Source: Planosporangium flavigriseum (GTDB lineage: Bacteria > Actinomycetota > Actinomycetes > Mycobacteriales > Micromonosporaceae). Taken from it: a DNA stretch of 64,000 nucleotides. The stretch is from assembly GCF_011947225.1 (NCBI RefSeq), contig NZ_JAATVW010000004.1, positions 186,001 to 250,000 on the forward strand. The letters are read 5' to 3'. The position numbers and the translations under genes were made by a program. Positions 47,659 through 57,713 of this stretch are shown piece after piece. Each line of letters starts with the position of its first letter. The first letter of the stretch is position 1. The notes below the pieces were generated by a model that saw only the letters and a list, made by a program, of their open reading frames with translations, did not search any database and had not been told where the DNA came from.

Positions 47659-49200
47659 TCACTGTACGGAGACCGCGACGTCCTGAACGCCTACCTGGTA
47701 CTTCCCTCCGCCGAGGGGCGGCAGCTTGGTGATCCAGATAGCCAGGTAGCGGACCGGCGAGTCCGGTGGGCCGGGCAGCACGACGGTCGTACCGGCATCC
47801 TGCTTGACCTCACCGACCAGCGTGAAGTCGGCACCATTGATCTTCAGGGCGTTACCCTCGGTGGTCACCGACGCGTACGTGCCGGTGTCGCTCGGGGGCG
47901 CCGAGCTGGCCCTTAGCTCCATCGTCGCGCCGGGCGTCGCCAGCTGCACCTTCACCGAGACTACGTGCTTCTCGCTGCCCAAATCGAACAGCAGCCCCAT
48001 CCCTGACTTCAGGGTGCCGAAGTTCGGGTCGCCCTGGTACTGGTCGGTGCGCCAGACCGTGGTGGGATCGCCGTCGACGGTCTTCTTGACGTCGGTGTCC
48101 AGTTCGTTGTGGTTGCCCTTGACGTCGTCGAGGATGCGCACCTGGTCAGCGCTGAGCTTCAGATCGGTGATCGGGCCTGACCGTGCTCCCGCCGACGCCG
48201 AGGCCTTCCCGCCCCCGCCCTGCGGAACCGGGTCTCCACGGCCGGTCAGCACCTTGGTGGCGCCCAGCACACCGGCAAGGGCGATCACGATCAGTCCGGC
48301 GATCCCGACCACGATCTTCCGGTTGGTTGGACGGGGAGCGGCGGCGGCCACTGCGGCGGAGTCGAAGCCGTGGAAGCCCGAGTCCTCACCCATGAAGAGC
48401 GGGTGACCGCTCGTCTGCTCGAAGCGGCCAAGCTCGCCCACAAGGACGTCGGCCGAGGGAACGGGCAGCGCCGGGTTGAGCAGGTCCATGGTCAGCTCGT
48501 CGAGGGGGGACGGCACCCCGCCACGCACCTGCCGCGGTGCGGCAAGGTTGCCTCCGCTGTCCCGGATGGCATCCGGTACGGATGTCGGCCCGGCCTCGGC
48601 GTGGGGCCAGTAGCCGGTCAGCGCGCAGTAGAGGATGGCGCCGATCGCGCGCAGGTCCGCCTCTGTCGTGGTCGCCTCGTCGGCCCGCGCGTCGGCGAGC
48701 ACGACCCGGCCGTCGGCGGCGATGAGGACGGTGCCGGGGTGGATGTTGCCGTGGGCCATCCCCGTGCCGTGGATCGCGGCGACGGCGTCGGCGACCGCGC
48801 AGGCGATCGTGGCGGCGCGGTCCGGGTCGAGAGGGCCGTCGGACACCAGGTCGCGCAGGGAGGAGCCATCGACCCACTCCCGGACCACGTAGGCCCGTTC
48901 GGACTCGTCAATGGCGTCGTACACGCCGACCAGGTGCGGGTGCACGATGCGACTTGAGGCAACCGCCGCGGAGAGCATCTCGCTGGCGGAGTCGCCGCCG
49001 GGGTAGCGCAGCACGACAGCGACCGGGCGACGAAGGACCACGTCGGCCCCGCGCCACAACTGCCGCCCCAGCGAGTCGTTGTTGACGTGTTCCTCGAGCC
49101 GGTACCGCTCGGCGAGCACTTCTCCCACGGCAGGGGCGCCGAAGGTCAGCACCTGGGGGGCTGCCCCGAGTGCCTCCTGACCTTCGCCGTTCTGGGTCAC
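47659..49200 (-). CDS. Pseudokinase-discoidin membrane protein (MviN-associated)
   Basis: The 513-residue protein has a protein-kinase-like domain (about residues 30-270), one membrane segment (about 295-317) and an outside discoidin-like domain (about 335-510) with VKVQLATPGAT and DPTTVWRTDQY. Key kinase residues are missing: the HRD loop reads HGNIHP, the DFG place reads LADAR, and the VAIK place has no Lys. This is a pseudokinase, as in mycobacterial MviN (Rv3910), where the equivalent domain is fused to MurJ. Here it is a separate gene. GGGAGGA supports GTG 49200. Confidence 0.85.
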   Translation of the reverse strand: MTQNGEGQEALGAAPQVLTFGAPAVGEVLAERYRLEEHVNNDSLGRQLWRGADVVLRRPVAVVLRYPGGDSASEMLSAAVASSRIVHPHLVGVYDAIDESERAYVVREWVDGSSLRDLVSDGPLDPDRAATIACAVADAVAAIHGTGMAHGNIHPGTVLIAADGRVVLADARADEATTTEADLRAIGAILYCALTGYWPHAEAGPTSVPDAIRDSGGNLAAPRQVRGGVPSPLDELTMDLLNPALPVPSADVLVGELGRFEQTSGHPLFMGEDSGFHGFDSAAVAAAAPRPTNRKIVVGIAGLIVIALAGVLGATKVLTGRGDPVPQGGGGKASASAGARSGPITDLKLSADQVRILDDVKGNHNELDTDVKKTVDGDPTTVWRTDQYQGDPNFGTLKSGMGLLFDLGSEKHVVSVKVQLATPGATMELRASSAPPSDTGTYASVTTEGNALKINGADFTLVGEVKQDAGTTVVLPGPPDSPVRYLAIWITKLPPLGGGKYQVGVQDVAVSVQ

Positions 49201-49470
49201 CCGTCCTCCCTCTGGTCGGACCCCCGGCACATGGCGCGCCGTCGGTTCGCACATAAGCCTAGGCGTTAACGGCGACCGTCGGGACCGACCTTACCCGGCC
49301 ACGGCCAGCTACCGGATACTCCATCGTCACTTCCCTACAACGAAAGTAGGCGAATGATCTGCGGATTGTGCGTGTGGGACCACTCAGCGGAGCTGGTCGT
49401 AAGGCTAGGTCGTCAGGCTAGGCAGCCGCGAACAACCCCTTGAAGGGTACGAAACGCGACAGTTCGCGGT

Positions 49471-51282
49471 TCAACGTCCGAGCCGTGCGCGCAACATTCC
49501 GCCCAGTTCAGTGACCTCCCGCACGCGCAGGGTAGTGGCGGCGACCACATAGCCCACCAGCAGGACGATCCCGCCGACGATCACCTGAACCAGGCTGCCG
49601 ACCTTGCCGTCCCCCAGCAGCGCGTTGAGACCGTACGCGGCAAGCGCGGCCGGGACCGCAGCGACGGTCGCGGCCAGGGCCAGTCGGGCCAGCGTGGCGG
49701 ACACCCGCTGCAGCCCGAGCGGGCCGATGCGCCTGCGGAGTAGCCAGTACCCCAGGGCGGCCGCGACGACGAAGGACACCCCGTTGCCGAACATCAGGCC
49801 GGCGGCGGCCCAGGACGCCGAAAGCGTGAAGTACGCGACGACCTGTACGGCGATTCGAAGCACGACGACCGGCACGTTGAGCAGCGCCGGGGTCTTGGTG
49901 TCGGGCAGGGCGTAGAACACGCCCAGCTGGAGCTGACTGATCGCGAAGGGCACCAGGCCGAGCCCGGCGACGGCGATGACCCAGCCGGTGTCTACGGCCT
50001 GGGCGTGGGTGTACTCGCCCCACTCGAACAGGGTGACGCCCAGCGGCCGGCCCAGGACCAGGTACGCGGCGGTGGCCGGCACGAGGATGACGCTGGATAG
50101 GCGGGTGCCGAGCGAAAGCTGGTCCGCGACGTCGGCGTACCGGTGCTCGGCCGCGGCGGCCGCCATCCGCGGCATCAGCGCCGTCATGATCGAGACCGCG
50201 ACGACGCCGTGGGCCATCGCGAAGATCAGGAACGAGTTGAGGTAGATGGCGGGGCCGGCCGCGTTGCCGTCGTTGGCCGCCAGCTTGGCGAGCTTGAGCA
50301 CGACGATGACGCCGACCTGGCTGACCAGGACGTACCCGAGCATCCAGCCGCCGATGCGGGCCAGTTCGCTCAGGTGGAGTTGACGGAAGTCCCAGCGCCA
50401 CTTCCAGCGGAAGCCGACCTTGCGGAGGGCGGGCATCAGTCCGACGGCCTGTACGACGATGCCGAGGGTCGTACCCACGCCGAGGACGAGGAGCTGCGCC
50501 GTGGTGATCGACTCGGCGGTGAGGGTGTCGGACCCAGCCGGCAGCAACATGAACACCGCCGCCGTGAGGATCACGACGATGTTGTTCAGGATCGGCGTCC
50601 ACATCGGCGCCGCGAAGTGGCCCCGCGTGTTGAGGATCGCCGCGAGCAGCGCGGCCACCCCGTAGAAGAAGATCTCGGGCAGGAGCAGATACGCCAGCAC
50701 CGTGATCAGGCGCTGGTCGGCGGCTGACGCGCGGCTGGCCATGACGGAAGTGAGCAACGGCGCGGCGGCGACGGCGGCGACGGTCGCCGCGGCCAGGAAC
50801 AGCGTGGCGAGAGTGAGCAGGCGCTGGGCGTACGCCTCCCCGCGATCCGGGTCGGTGGTGCGGGCCCGCACCAGCAGCGGCACGATGACACTGGCCAGCA
50901 CGCCGCCGAGCAGCAGCTCGTACACCATGTTGGGCAGGGTGTTGGCGAGGTTGTAGTCGTCGGACACGGCGGCCGCGCCGATCGCCGCCCCGATGGTGGC
51001 GGTACGCAGGAAGCCGGTCACCCGGCTGACGATGCTACCGACCGCCATCGTGGCGCTGTGGCGCGCGACCGACCCCGCGCCGTCGTCCACCGGAGGTACG
51101 TCACCGGGCGCCTTGCTGGGCACCTGAGCCGGCCCGCCGGGGCCGGGCGTGGTCACGGCCGGCAGAACCATGGTGGGTTGGCCGTCGGTGCCGGCCCGGG
51201 CTTCCTGATTGACGACCGGCAGTGCGGCGGTTGCGTCAGGGTCGAAAGGTCGCGGATTGCCATATTCGGCCCGGCCGGTCAT
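49471..51282 (-). CDS. murJ: Lipid II flippase MurJ
   Basis: MurJ flips the peptidoglycan precursor lipid II. The 603-residue protein has about fourteen membrane segments and the MVF block with conserved Arg and Asp residues; a disordered N-terminal part of about 90 residues is rich in Pro and Gly. It ends after the membrane part, with no C-terminal pseudokinase, which lies in the next gene. The start is near 51282 and it is divergent from the CCA-adding enzyme gene. Confidence 0.92.
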   Translation of the reverse strand: MTGRAEYGNPRPFDPDATAALPVVNQEARAGTDGQPTMVLPAVTTPGPGGPAQVPSKAPGDVPPVDDGAGSVARHSATMAVGSIVSRVTGFLRTATIGAAIGAAAVSDDYNLANTLPNMVYELLLGGVLASVIVPLLVRARTTDPDRGEAYAQRLLTLATLFLAAATVAAVAAAPLLTSVMASRASAADQRLITVLAYLLLPEIFFYGVAALLAAILNTRGHFAAPMWTPILNNIVVILTAAVFMLLPAGSDTLTAESITTAQLLVLGVGTTLGIVVQAVGLMPALRKVGFRWKWRWDFRQLHLSELARIGGWMLGYVLVSQVGVIVVLKLAKLAANDGNAAGPAIYLNSFLIFAMAHGVVAVSIMTALMPRMAAAAAEHRYADVADQLSLGTRLSSVILVPATAAYLVLGRPLGVTLFEWGEYTHAQAVDTGWVIAVAGLGLVPFAISQLQLGVFYALPDTKTPALLNVPVVVLRIAVQVVAYFTLSASWAAAGLMFGNGVSFVVAAALGYWLLRRRIGPLGLQRVSATLARLALAATVAAVPAALAAYGLNALLGDGKVGSLVQVIVGGIVLLVGYVVAATTLRVREVTELGGMLRARLGR

Positions 51283-51394
51283 GCCTGAGAAGACTAGTGC
51301 CCCACCACCAGAAACTCACTCTGGCTCATGATCGCGCGGGGGTCGGGGATATGGGAGATGGCCGGGTCCCGGTCCCCGATAGGCTGGCTATCCC

Positions 51395-52894
51395 ATGTCG
51401 AACACCTCCTCTGCCGCCCGCGCGAGTGCCGAGAACCGCAACAGTCGGGAGCCAGCGAGCGCGCGCGAGCTCACCGAAGCCCAACGCCGAGCGGTCGCTG
51501 AGCTGATGCGCGTTTCGCCCGTCGCCGACGAGCTCGGGCGGCGTTTCGCCGCCGCCGGCCATGAGCTGCATCTGGTCGGCGGCTCGGTGCGCGACGCGCT
51601 GCTCGGCCGCCTCGGTGAAGACCTTGACTTCGCCACCAGCGCCCTGCCTGAGGAGACCCAGGCGCTGCTCCAGGGCTGGGCAGAGGCGATCTGGACGACC
51701 GGGATCGAGTTCGGCACCATCGGCGCCACCCGGCGGGGCCTGCGCTTGGAGATCACCACGTACCGGGCCGAGGCCTACGACCGGGTGACCCGCAACCCCG
51801 TCGTCCAGTACGGCACCAACCTGCTCGACGACCTGAGGCGCCGCGACTTCACCGCCAACGCGATGGCGGTGTCAGTGCCCGACCACCGGTTCACCGACCC
51901 GTACGGCGGCCTGACCGACCTGGCGGAGCAGACGTTGCGCACGCCCGGCACGCCGCAGGAGTCGTTCGCCGACGACCCGCTGCGGATGCTGCGGGCGGCG
52001 CGGTTCGCCTCGCAGCTGCAGTTCAGCGTCGCGCCCGACGTGGTGACCGCGATGACCGCGATGGCCCCCGACCTGCGGCGGATCACCGCCGAGCGGATCC
52101 GGGACGAGTTCACCAAGCTGATGACCGGGGCCGACCCGGTCGCCGGGTTGCGACTGCTCGTCGACACCGGCCTCGCCGAGCAGTTCCTGCCGGAGCTGTC
52201 GGGGCTGCGGTTGGAGATCGACGAGCACGCGCAGCACAAGGACGTGTACGAGCACACGCTGACCGTCGTCCGCAACGCCATCAACCTGGAGGAGGGCGGC
52301 CCGGACTTCATCCTGCGCATGGCGGCCCTCATGCATGACGTGGGCAAGCCGGCGACCAAGGCGGTCGGCCCGGACGGCCGGGTCAGCTTCCACCACCACG
52401 AGGTGGTCGGCGCGCGTCTGACCAGGCAGCGGATGAAGGCGCTGCGCTACTCCAAGGACGTCATCAACGCCGTCACCGACTTGGTCGCGCTGCACCTGCG
52501 CTTCTACGGGTACGGGCGGGGCGAGTGGACCGACTCGGCGGTGCGCCGCTACGTCACCGACGCCGGCGACCTGCTCCCCCGGCTGCACAAGCTGACCCGA
52601 AGCGACTGCACCACCCGCAACCGGCGCAAGGCGGCCGCGCTCGCGGCCGACTACGACGCGCTGGAGGAGCGCATCGAGCAGTTGCAGGCCGCGGAGGACC
52701 TGGCGAAGGTACGCCCGGACCTGGACGGAAACGCGATCATGGAGCTGCTCGGCATCCCGCCGGGCCCCCTGGTCGGCCAGGCGTGGCGGCATCTGAAGGA
52801 ACTCAGGCTCGAGCGGGGCCCGCTGGAGCACGACGAAGCGATCGCGGAGTTGCACCGCTGGGCCGCCGAGCGGGGCGTCACCCCGCCCGCGTGA
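51395..52894 (+). CDS. pcnA: CCA tRNA nucleotidyltransferase
   Basis: This enzyme adds or repairs the 3' CCA of tRNAs. The 499-residue product has the class II polymerase head with VGGSVRDALLGR and the catalytic EDLDFAT, then the neck and body (RFASQLQF, RI...AERIRDE), and a C-terminal HD domain with HDVGKP. The N-terminal 30 residues are Ala/Arg-rich. Its 3' end overlaps the cyclophilin gene by 17 bases on the opposite strand. Confidence 0.93.
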   Translation: MSNTSSAARASAENRNSREPASARELTEAQRRAVAELMRVSPVADELGRRFAAAGHELHLVGGSVRDALLGRLGEDLDFATSALPEETQALLQGWAEAIWTTGIEFGTIGATRRGLRLEITTYRAEAYDRVTRNPVVQYGTNLLDDLRRRDFTANAMAVSVPDHRFTDPYGGLTDLAEQTLRTPGTPQESFADDPLRMLRAARFASQLQFSVAPDVVTAMTAMAPDLRRITAERIRDEFTKLMTGADPVAGLRLLVDTGLAEQFLPELSGLRLEIDEHAQHKDVYEHTLTVVRNAINLEEGGPDFILRMAALMHDVGKPATKAVGPDGRVSFHHHEVVGARLTRQRMKALRYSKDVINAVTDLVALHLRFYGYGRGEWTDSAVRRYVTDAGDLLPRLHKLTRSDCTTRNRRKAAALAADYDALEERIEQLQAAEDLAKVRPDLDGNAIMELLGIPPGPLVGQAWRHLKELRLERGPLEHDEAIAELHRWAAERGVTPPA

Positions 52895-53717
52895 TCGTTA
52901 CTTCCTGCTTGGGGCGCCCGTCGCCAGGGCCGTTGGACTCGTCGCTACCGGCCGCCGCGATCTTGTCGAGGACGTCCAGGCCCTTCGTGATCTTGCCGAA
53001 GACGCTGTAGTTCGGGTCGATCTGGCTGTCCTTGTACACCAGGAAGAACTGACTGCCGTTGGTGCCCGGGCCGGCGTTGGCCATGGCCAGCGTGCCGCGC
53101 GGGTAGGCGGGCCTGCTCTTCGTGGGCAGGTTCTCGTCATCGAACTGGTAGCCGGGTCCGCCCTGACCGGTGCCGCTCGGGTCGCCGCACTGCAGCACGT
53201 ACAGCCCGTCGGTGGTGAGCCGGTGGCACTGGGTTCCGGTGAAGTACCCCTTGCGGGCGAGGGTCAGGAATGAGTTGACCGTGCAGGGCGCGACGTCGCC
53301 GGTGAGGTCGGCCTCGATCACGCCGTAGTTGGTGGCCAGGGTGACGTGCGAGCGGACCTTCTTGGGGTGCGCGCCTGGCGTCTGGATGGAGCGCCCGGTG
53401 GAACCGTCGGACGTCGGCGTGTACGCGCACTTCGCCGCGTCGGCCGGGATGCCGGTGCTGCTGGGGCTGGCTTTGGCCGTGGAACTGGATTTCGCGCTGG
53501 CCGCGAGGCGGTCGTCCGCGCCGGGCGAGGTCGCCCGCGCGTCAGCCGTCGACGAGGGGGCAGGGGTGGCGACGTTCGAGTTGTCTGTCCGGTGCCGGGT
53601 GAGTGCGTAAGCCGTACCGGCTCCGCCGACCATCAGCACGGCCACGACGACGGAGGTCACTCCCCAGCGGGTCGAGCCACGGCGGGTCGAACGGCGGGGA
53701 CGGGCACGGTTAGACAT
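52878..53717 (-). CDS. Membrane-anchored cyclophilin-type peptidyl-prolyl isomerase
   Basis: The 279-residue protein has a basic N-terminus, a single membrane segment at about residues 20-39, a Ser/Ala/Thr-rich linker and a cyclophilin domain (about 120-275). The core YFTGTQCHRLT and LAMANAGPGTNGSQFF carry the family signature. It catalyses cis-trans isomerisation of Pro bonds outside the membrane. Similar actinobacterial proteins are known as PpiB-like. No lipobox is visible. Its 3' end overlaps pcnA. Confidence 0.88.
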   Translation of the reverse strand: MSNRARPRRSTRRGSTRWGVTSVVVAVLMVGGAGTAYALTRHRTDNSNVATPAPSSTADARATSPGADDRLAASAKSSSTAKASPSSTGIPADAAKCAYTPTSDGSTGRSIQTPGAHPKKVRSHVTLATNYGVIEADLTGDVAPCTVNSFLTLARKGYFTGTQCHRLTTDGLYVLQCGDPSGTGQGGPGYQFDDENLPTKSRPAYPRGTLAMANAGPGTNGSQFFLVYKDSQIDPNYSVFGKITKGLDVLDKIAAAGSDESNGPGDGRPKQEVTITRAG

Positions 53718-53784
53718 GAGACAAGGGTACTAAATCCGTATATGTCCGTCTTGTGAAACCCGCGAGTCTGATCGCGGTGCGGCG

Positions 53785-55173
53785 TCAGGACGAGGCGCGC
53801 TCAATGCCGGCTCGCCGCAGCGGCAGGCCCGCGATGTCGTCACCTACCCGGCGAGCCCAGCGACCACCGGCGGCGGCGTACCAGACCGTGACCAGTGCGT
53901 ACCCGAGCCCGACCAGCACCAACGTGGCAGGTGAGTGGCCGTCGGCCGGCAGCGACAGCGCGGCGATGAACAGACCGACCACGAAGCACACGTTGAACGC
54001 GGTGTCGTTGATGCTGAAGACCCGGCCCCGGTAGGCGTCGGCGCACTCGTGCTGCAGAGCGGTGTCGACCACGATCTTGATGCTCTGGGTGGCGATGTTG
54101 ACGAACAGCACCGCCACGACGAGCAGGGTCGGGTTGAACGGCAGGCCGAACACCACGACCACCACGGCGGTACCCGCGAGCATCCAGGTGATCCAGCGCC
54201 ACCCGCCGATCCGGCGCGTGACCGGCGGCGTGAGAAAGGCTGCGATCAGCACACCCGCGCCGCCGGCGACGAAGACCATGCCGAGGCCACCGATGGATCC
54301 GCTGAGGTCCTTGTCGTGGTGGAAATACTGCCGGTACAGGAGGAGCACCGCGAGCGCGAGCACCCCGTACAGCGTCCGGAAGGCTGACTGGGCGAGCACC
54401 GCGTACGCGGCGCCACGGCGGTCCGAGAGGTGGCGCACGCCCGCCACCATGCCCCGAGCCACTTCGACCATTGCGGCGCCGATCGTCCCACTGCGGCGCT
54501 CCCGGACGTCTGGCCCCAACTCTGCCGGGCGGAAGGACCAGCGCGCCAATAACGCCGAGGCCACGTACCCGATGGGTGCCAACGCGGCGAGCAGCGCGTA
54601 CCCGTGCAACGTCACCGACAGTGCGGTCTTCACCAGAATCACCGCGCTGCCCAGGCCGAGCGAGAAGCAGATGGAGCCGAGCGTGCCGCTGAGCGCGTTG
54701 GCTGTGACGAGCCGACGGTCGGCAACGACGTGCGGAATCGCCGCCGACAGGCCTGCCAGGAAGAACCGGTTCAAACCGATGATGAGGAACGCCAGCGCGA
54801 CGAACAGGGCGTTCTCCAGACCGAACCAGATGAGCGCGATCGTCGGGAGCACGAGCAGCGCGCGGAGCAGGTTGGCCACGACGATGATGGAGCGCCGGCT
54901 CCAGCGGTCCAGAAAGACCCCGACGTACGGGCCGATCAGCGAGTACGGGAGCAGCAGCACCGCGAACCCGATCGCGATCTGCATCGGGCTGGTGCGCTTC
55001 TCGGGATTGAACAGCACGCTGCCGGCGAGGGCGGCCTGAAACCACCCGTCAGCCACCTGGCTGATCAGCCGCACCCCGATCAGCCGGCGAAACCCGCGCG
55101 CGGCAAGGACAGCGCGGAGGTCACGGGCGGTCGTCGTGGTGTCTAACGCGGGACTAGCGGCGGCTGGCACCAT
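53785..55173 (-). CDS. MFS transporter
   Basis: The product is 462 residues (or 470 from GTG 55197) with about twelve membrane segments. GVFLDRWSRR between segments two and three matches the major facilitator motif A. The group resembles NarK-unrelated drug exporters such as those in DHA families. No regulator lies beside it and no substrate can be inferred. The choice of ATG at 55173 rests on codon type; neither start has a clear ribosome binding site. Confidence 0.8.
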   Translation of the reverse strand: MVPAAASPALDTTTTARDLRAVLAARGFRRLIGVRLISQVADGWFQAALAGSVLFNPEKRTSPMQIAIGFAVLLLPYSLIGPYVGVFLDRWSRRSIIVVANLLRALLVLPTIALIWFGLENALFVALAFLIIGLNRFFLAGLSAAIPHVVADRRLVTANALSGTLGSICFSLGLGSAVILVKTALSVTLHGYALLAALAPIGYVASALLARWSFRPAELGPDVRERRSGTIGAAMVEVARGMVAGVRHLSDRRGAAYAVLAQSAFRTLYGVLALAVLLLYRQYFHHDKDLSGSIGGLGMVFVAGGAGVLIAAFLTPPVTRRIGGWRWITWMLAGTAVVVVVFGLPFNPTLLVVAVLFVNIATQSIKIVVDTALQHECADAYRGRVFSINDTAFNVCFVVGLFIAALSLPADGHSPATLVLVGLGYALVTVWYAAAGGRWARRVGDDIAGLPLRRAGIERASS

Positions 55174-55285
55174 TCGAGCGTACGTGCCGCGGGGCACGTG
55201 TGGATCCGGTTAACCCGCCAGGTCATCCCCCGGTGGTTTCGAGGTCGACCTTCCGCGATCGGATCCGCCGCGCGAGACTCGGTAC

Positions 55286-55768
55286 ATGCACTGGACGGTC
55301 GTCGCCACGCCGGTCGGTGACCTGTCGATCGCCGCTGATGGCGCGGCCATCTGCCGGATCCATTTCGGACCTTGTCCCGGGTCGCCGGTCCGCCGCGACG
55401 ACTCGCTCCTCACCGCCGCCGCGACGCAGTTGGCGGAGTACTTCGCGGGCCGGCGGACCGAGTTCGAATTGCCGCTGGCCTCCGTGGGCGGTTCGGAGTT
55501 CGACCGGGCGGTGTGGGCCCACCTGGCGACGATCCCGTACGGGGAGATGCGCACGTACGGGGAGGTGGCGGCCGCTGTGGGCGACCGGTCGGCGGCGAGG
55601 GCCGTCGGCGTGGCGTGCAACCGTAACCGGCTTCCGGTCCTGCTGCCCTGCCACCGGGTGGTGGGGGCCGGCGGGAAACTGGTCGGCTTCGGTGGCGGCC
55701 TGCCGCGTAAGCGGCTGCTGCTTGAGCTCGAGGCGCGGGTCCGGGTGGAGAGCGATTTCGGGCTGTAG
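55286..55768 (+). CDS. ogt: Methylated-DNA--protein-cysteine methyltransferase
   Basis: This 160-residue suicide protein removes alkyl groups from O6-guanine. The acceptor Cys122 lies in PCHRVVG, and the helix-turn-helix and the Asn hinge are in the C-terminal half (RAVGVACNRN). The N-terminal domain begins MHWTVVATPVGDLSIA. It converges with ino1 on a shared terminator. Confidence 0.94.
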   Translation: MHWTVVATPVGDLSIAADGAAICRIHFGPCPGSPVRRDDSLLTAAATQLAEYFAGRRTEFELPLASVGGSEFDRAVWAHLATIPYGEMRTYGEVAAAVGDRSAARAVGVACNRNRLPVLLPCHRVVGAGGKLVGFGGGLPRKRLLLELEARVRVESDFGL

Positions 55769-55774
55769 AAACAC

Positions 55775-55806
55775 GAAACGGCGGTGGGTTTCCCCACCGC
55801 CGTTTC
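55775..55806. terminator. Bidirectional terminator between ogt and ino1
   Basis: GAAACGGCGGTGGG (55775-55788) and CCCACCGCCGTTTC (55793-55806) form a perfect 14-bp stem with loop TTTC between convergent genes. Confidence 0.88.
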
Positions 55807-55822
55807 ACGGGAAACATCCCGA

Positions 55823-56902
55823 TTAGCGCTCTACCTCACCGCGGATGAACTTCTCCACGGCCTCGTGCGCGTCGTGGTCGTTGTACTGCACCGGCGGCGA
55901 CTTCATGAAGTAGCTCGACGCCGACAGGATCGGGCCACCGATGCCCCGGTCCTTGGCGATCTTCGCAGCGCGGAGCGCGTCGATGATGACGCCGGCGGAG
56001 TTGGGCGAGTCCCACACCTCGAGCTTGAGCTCCGCGTTCAGCGGGGTGTCACCGAAGGACCTGCCCTCCAGACGGATGTACGCCCACTTGCGGTCGTCAA
56101 GCCACGGCACGTGGTCGGAGGGCCCGATGTGCACGGACGCCTTCTCCATCTCGTGCGGGATCTGCGAGGTCACCGACTGGGTCTTGGAGATCTTCTTCGA
56201 CACCAGGCGGGTGCGCTCGAGCATGTTCATGAAGTCCATGTTCCCGCCGAAGTTGAGCTGGTACGTGCGCAGCAGCTCAACGCCCCGGTCCTCGAACAGC
56301 TTCGCGAGCGCGCGGTGCACGATCGTCGCGCCGACCTGGCTCTTGATGTCGTCGCCGACGATGGGCAGACCGGCGTCGGAGAACTTCTTCGCCCACACCG
56401 GGTCGGAGGCGATGAAGACCGGCAGCGCGTTGACGAACGCGCACCCGGCGTCGATCGCCGCCTGGGCGTAGAACTTGTCCGCCTCCTCCGAGCCGACCGG
56501 CAGGTAGCTGACGACGACGTCGACGCGCGCTTCGCGGAGCGCCGCCGCGACGTCGACCGGGGTCTCGTCGGACTCCTCGATCATCTCCCGGTAGTACTGG
56601 CCCATGCCGTCGTAGGTCGGGCCACGCTGGACCGTGACGCCAGTGGGAGGTATGTCGCACAGCTTGATGGTGTTGTTCTCGCTGGCGACGATCGCCTCGG
56701 CGAGGTCACGCCCGACCTTCTTCGCGTCCACATCGAATGCGGCCACGAACTCGACGTCGGAGACGTGGTAGTCGCCGAACTTGACGTGCATAAGACCGGG
56801 GACGCGGTCTCCTGGGTCGGCGTTGCGGTAGTACTCCACGCCCTGAACGAGGGACGAGGCGCAGTTACCGACACCGACGATGGCAACGCGGACGGAGCCC
56901 AT
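55823..56902 (-). CDS. ino1: Inositol-3-phosphate synthase
   Basis: Ino1 turns glucose-6-phosphate into myo-inositol-1-phosphate, the source of phosphatidylinositol and mycothiol in actinobacteria. The 359-residue protein begins with the NAD-binding [12 protein letters not shown] and has [18 protein letters not shown] and [11 protein letters not shown], the family core. In mycobacteria the ino1 gene is preceded by a PadR gene, as here. The two are separated by 52 bases and are probably cotranscribed. Confidence 0.95.
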   Translation of the reverse strand: MGSVRVAIVGVGNCASSLVQGVEYYRNADPGDRVPGLMHVKFGDYHVSDVEFVAAFDVDAKKVGRDLAEAIVASENNTIKLCDIPPTGVTVQRGPTYDGMGQYYREMIEESDETPVDVAAALREARVDVVVSYLPVGSEEADKFYAQAAIDAGCAFVNALPVFIASDPVWAKKFSDAGLPIVGDDIKSQVGATIVHRALAKLFEDRGVELLRTYQLNFGGNMDFMNMLERTRLVSKKISKTQSVTSQIPHEMEKASVHIGPSDHVPWLDDRKWAYIRLEGRSFGDTPLNAELKLEVWDSPNSAGVIIDALRAAKIAKDRGIGGPILSASSYFMKSPPVQYNDHDAHEAVEKFIRGEVER

Positions 56903-56954
56903 CGCGAGTGCCTCCTTATTTCTTCTGGCTGGTCGCTTCCGGAGGGTCCGGAGG

Positions 56955-57524
56955 CTAGTTTGAAGGGTCTGTTACCTGAGGGGGTCGACCAGAGCGTTCG
57001 TGCGCGATGAGCTCCTCCAGCCAGCGGACTTCGCGCTCACAGGCGTCCAGTCCGTGGCGTTGCAGCTCAAGGGTGTACGCGTCGAGTCGCTCGGCCGCGC
57101 GAGAGAGAACGTCTCGCAGACCTTCGCGACGCTCTTCCACCCGGCGCCGGCGTCCCTCGAGGATGCGTAGCCGGGTCGCTTGGTCAGTACGGGCGAAGAA
57201 CGCAAAGTGCACGCCGAAGCCCGGATCGTCGAAGGTTTCGGGACCCGCGCTGCTGAGGAGCTCCTGGAAGCGTTCCTTGCCCTCTGCGGTGATTTTGTAG
57301 ACCACCCGACTGCGCCGGTTGGTCAACAGTGGTGCGTCGGTGGCGGGTGCCCCCGACTCCTCGGTGATCCAGCCTGCGGATTGCAGCCGACGGAGTGTCG
57401 GATACAGCGAGCCGTAGCTGATCGCCGCCCGGAATGCTCCGAGCTTTGTTGTGAGTTGCTTTCGCAGCTCATATCCGTGCATGGGCGACTCGTGCAGGAG
57501 ACCCAGAATTGCGAACTCGAGCAC
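56955..57524 (-). CDS. PadR-family transcriptional regulator
   Basis: The 189-residue protein has a winged-helix N-terminal domain ([24 protein letters not shown], about residues 1-85) and a C-terminal coiled-coil dimerisation part. PadR proteins are repressors that bind inverted repeats. The palindrome CGATGTATCG-AGC-CGATACATCG lies 43 bases upstream of its start, so it is likely to repress itself and ino1. It corresponds to Rv0047c. Effector unknown. Confidence 0.92.
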   Translation of the reverse strand: MLEFAILGLLHESPMHGYELRKQLTTKLGAFRAAISYGSLYPTLRRLQSAGWITEESGAPATDAPLLTNRRSRVVYKITAEGKERFQELLSSAGPETFDDPGFGVHFAFFARTDQATRLRILEGRRRRVEERREGLRDVLSRAAERLDAYTLELQRHGLDACEREVRWLEELIAHERSGRPPQVTDPSN

Positions 57525-57566
57525 TGTCGCCTCCCTTCACGGCCTGTCCCCCGTCGGCCACCCGCC

Positions 57567-57589
57567 CGATGTATCGAGCCGATACATCG
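57567..57589. promoter_or_regulatory. PadR operator palindrome
   Basis: CGATGTATCG (57567-57576), AGC, CGATACATCG (57580-57589): perfect arms of ten bases. ATGTAT/ATACAT half-sites are typical of PadR operators. It lies between padR and the divergent DUF5318 gene. Confidence 0.85.
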
Positions 57590-57713
57590 CACGTTAAGCG
57601 TCGGAGGTACCGATGGCAACTCGGGGGATCGAAACTTGGACGTCGTGTCGCTCACTGATCACGATGGGTGACCATTGTCGCCGACCGGCTCGGGACCGCG
57701 TACCCTCGGGCGC

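Noticed and set aside
55801-55814. GTTTCACGGGAAAC resembles parS
   Set aside because: It is part of the ogt/ino1 terminator arm plus following bases, and the central CACGTG is changed to CACGGG.
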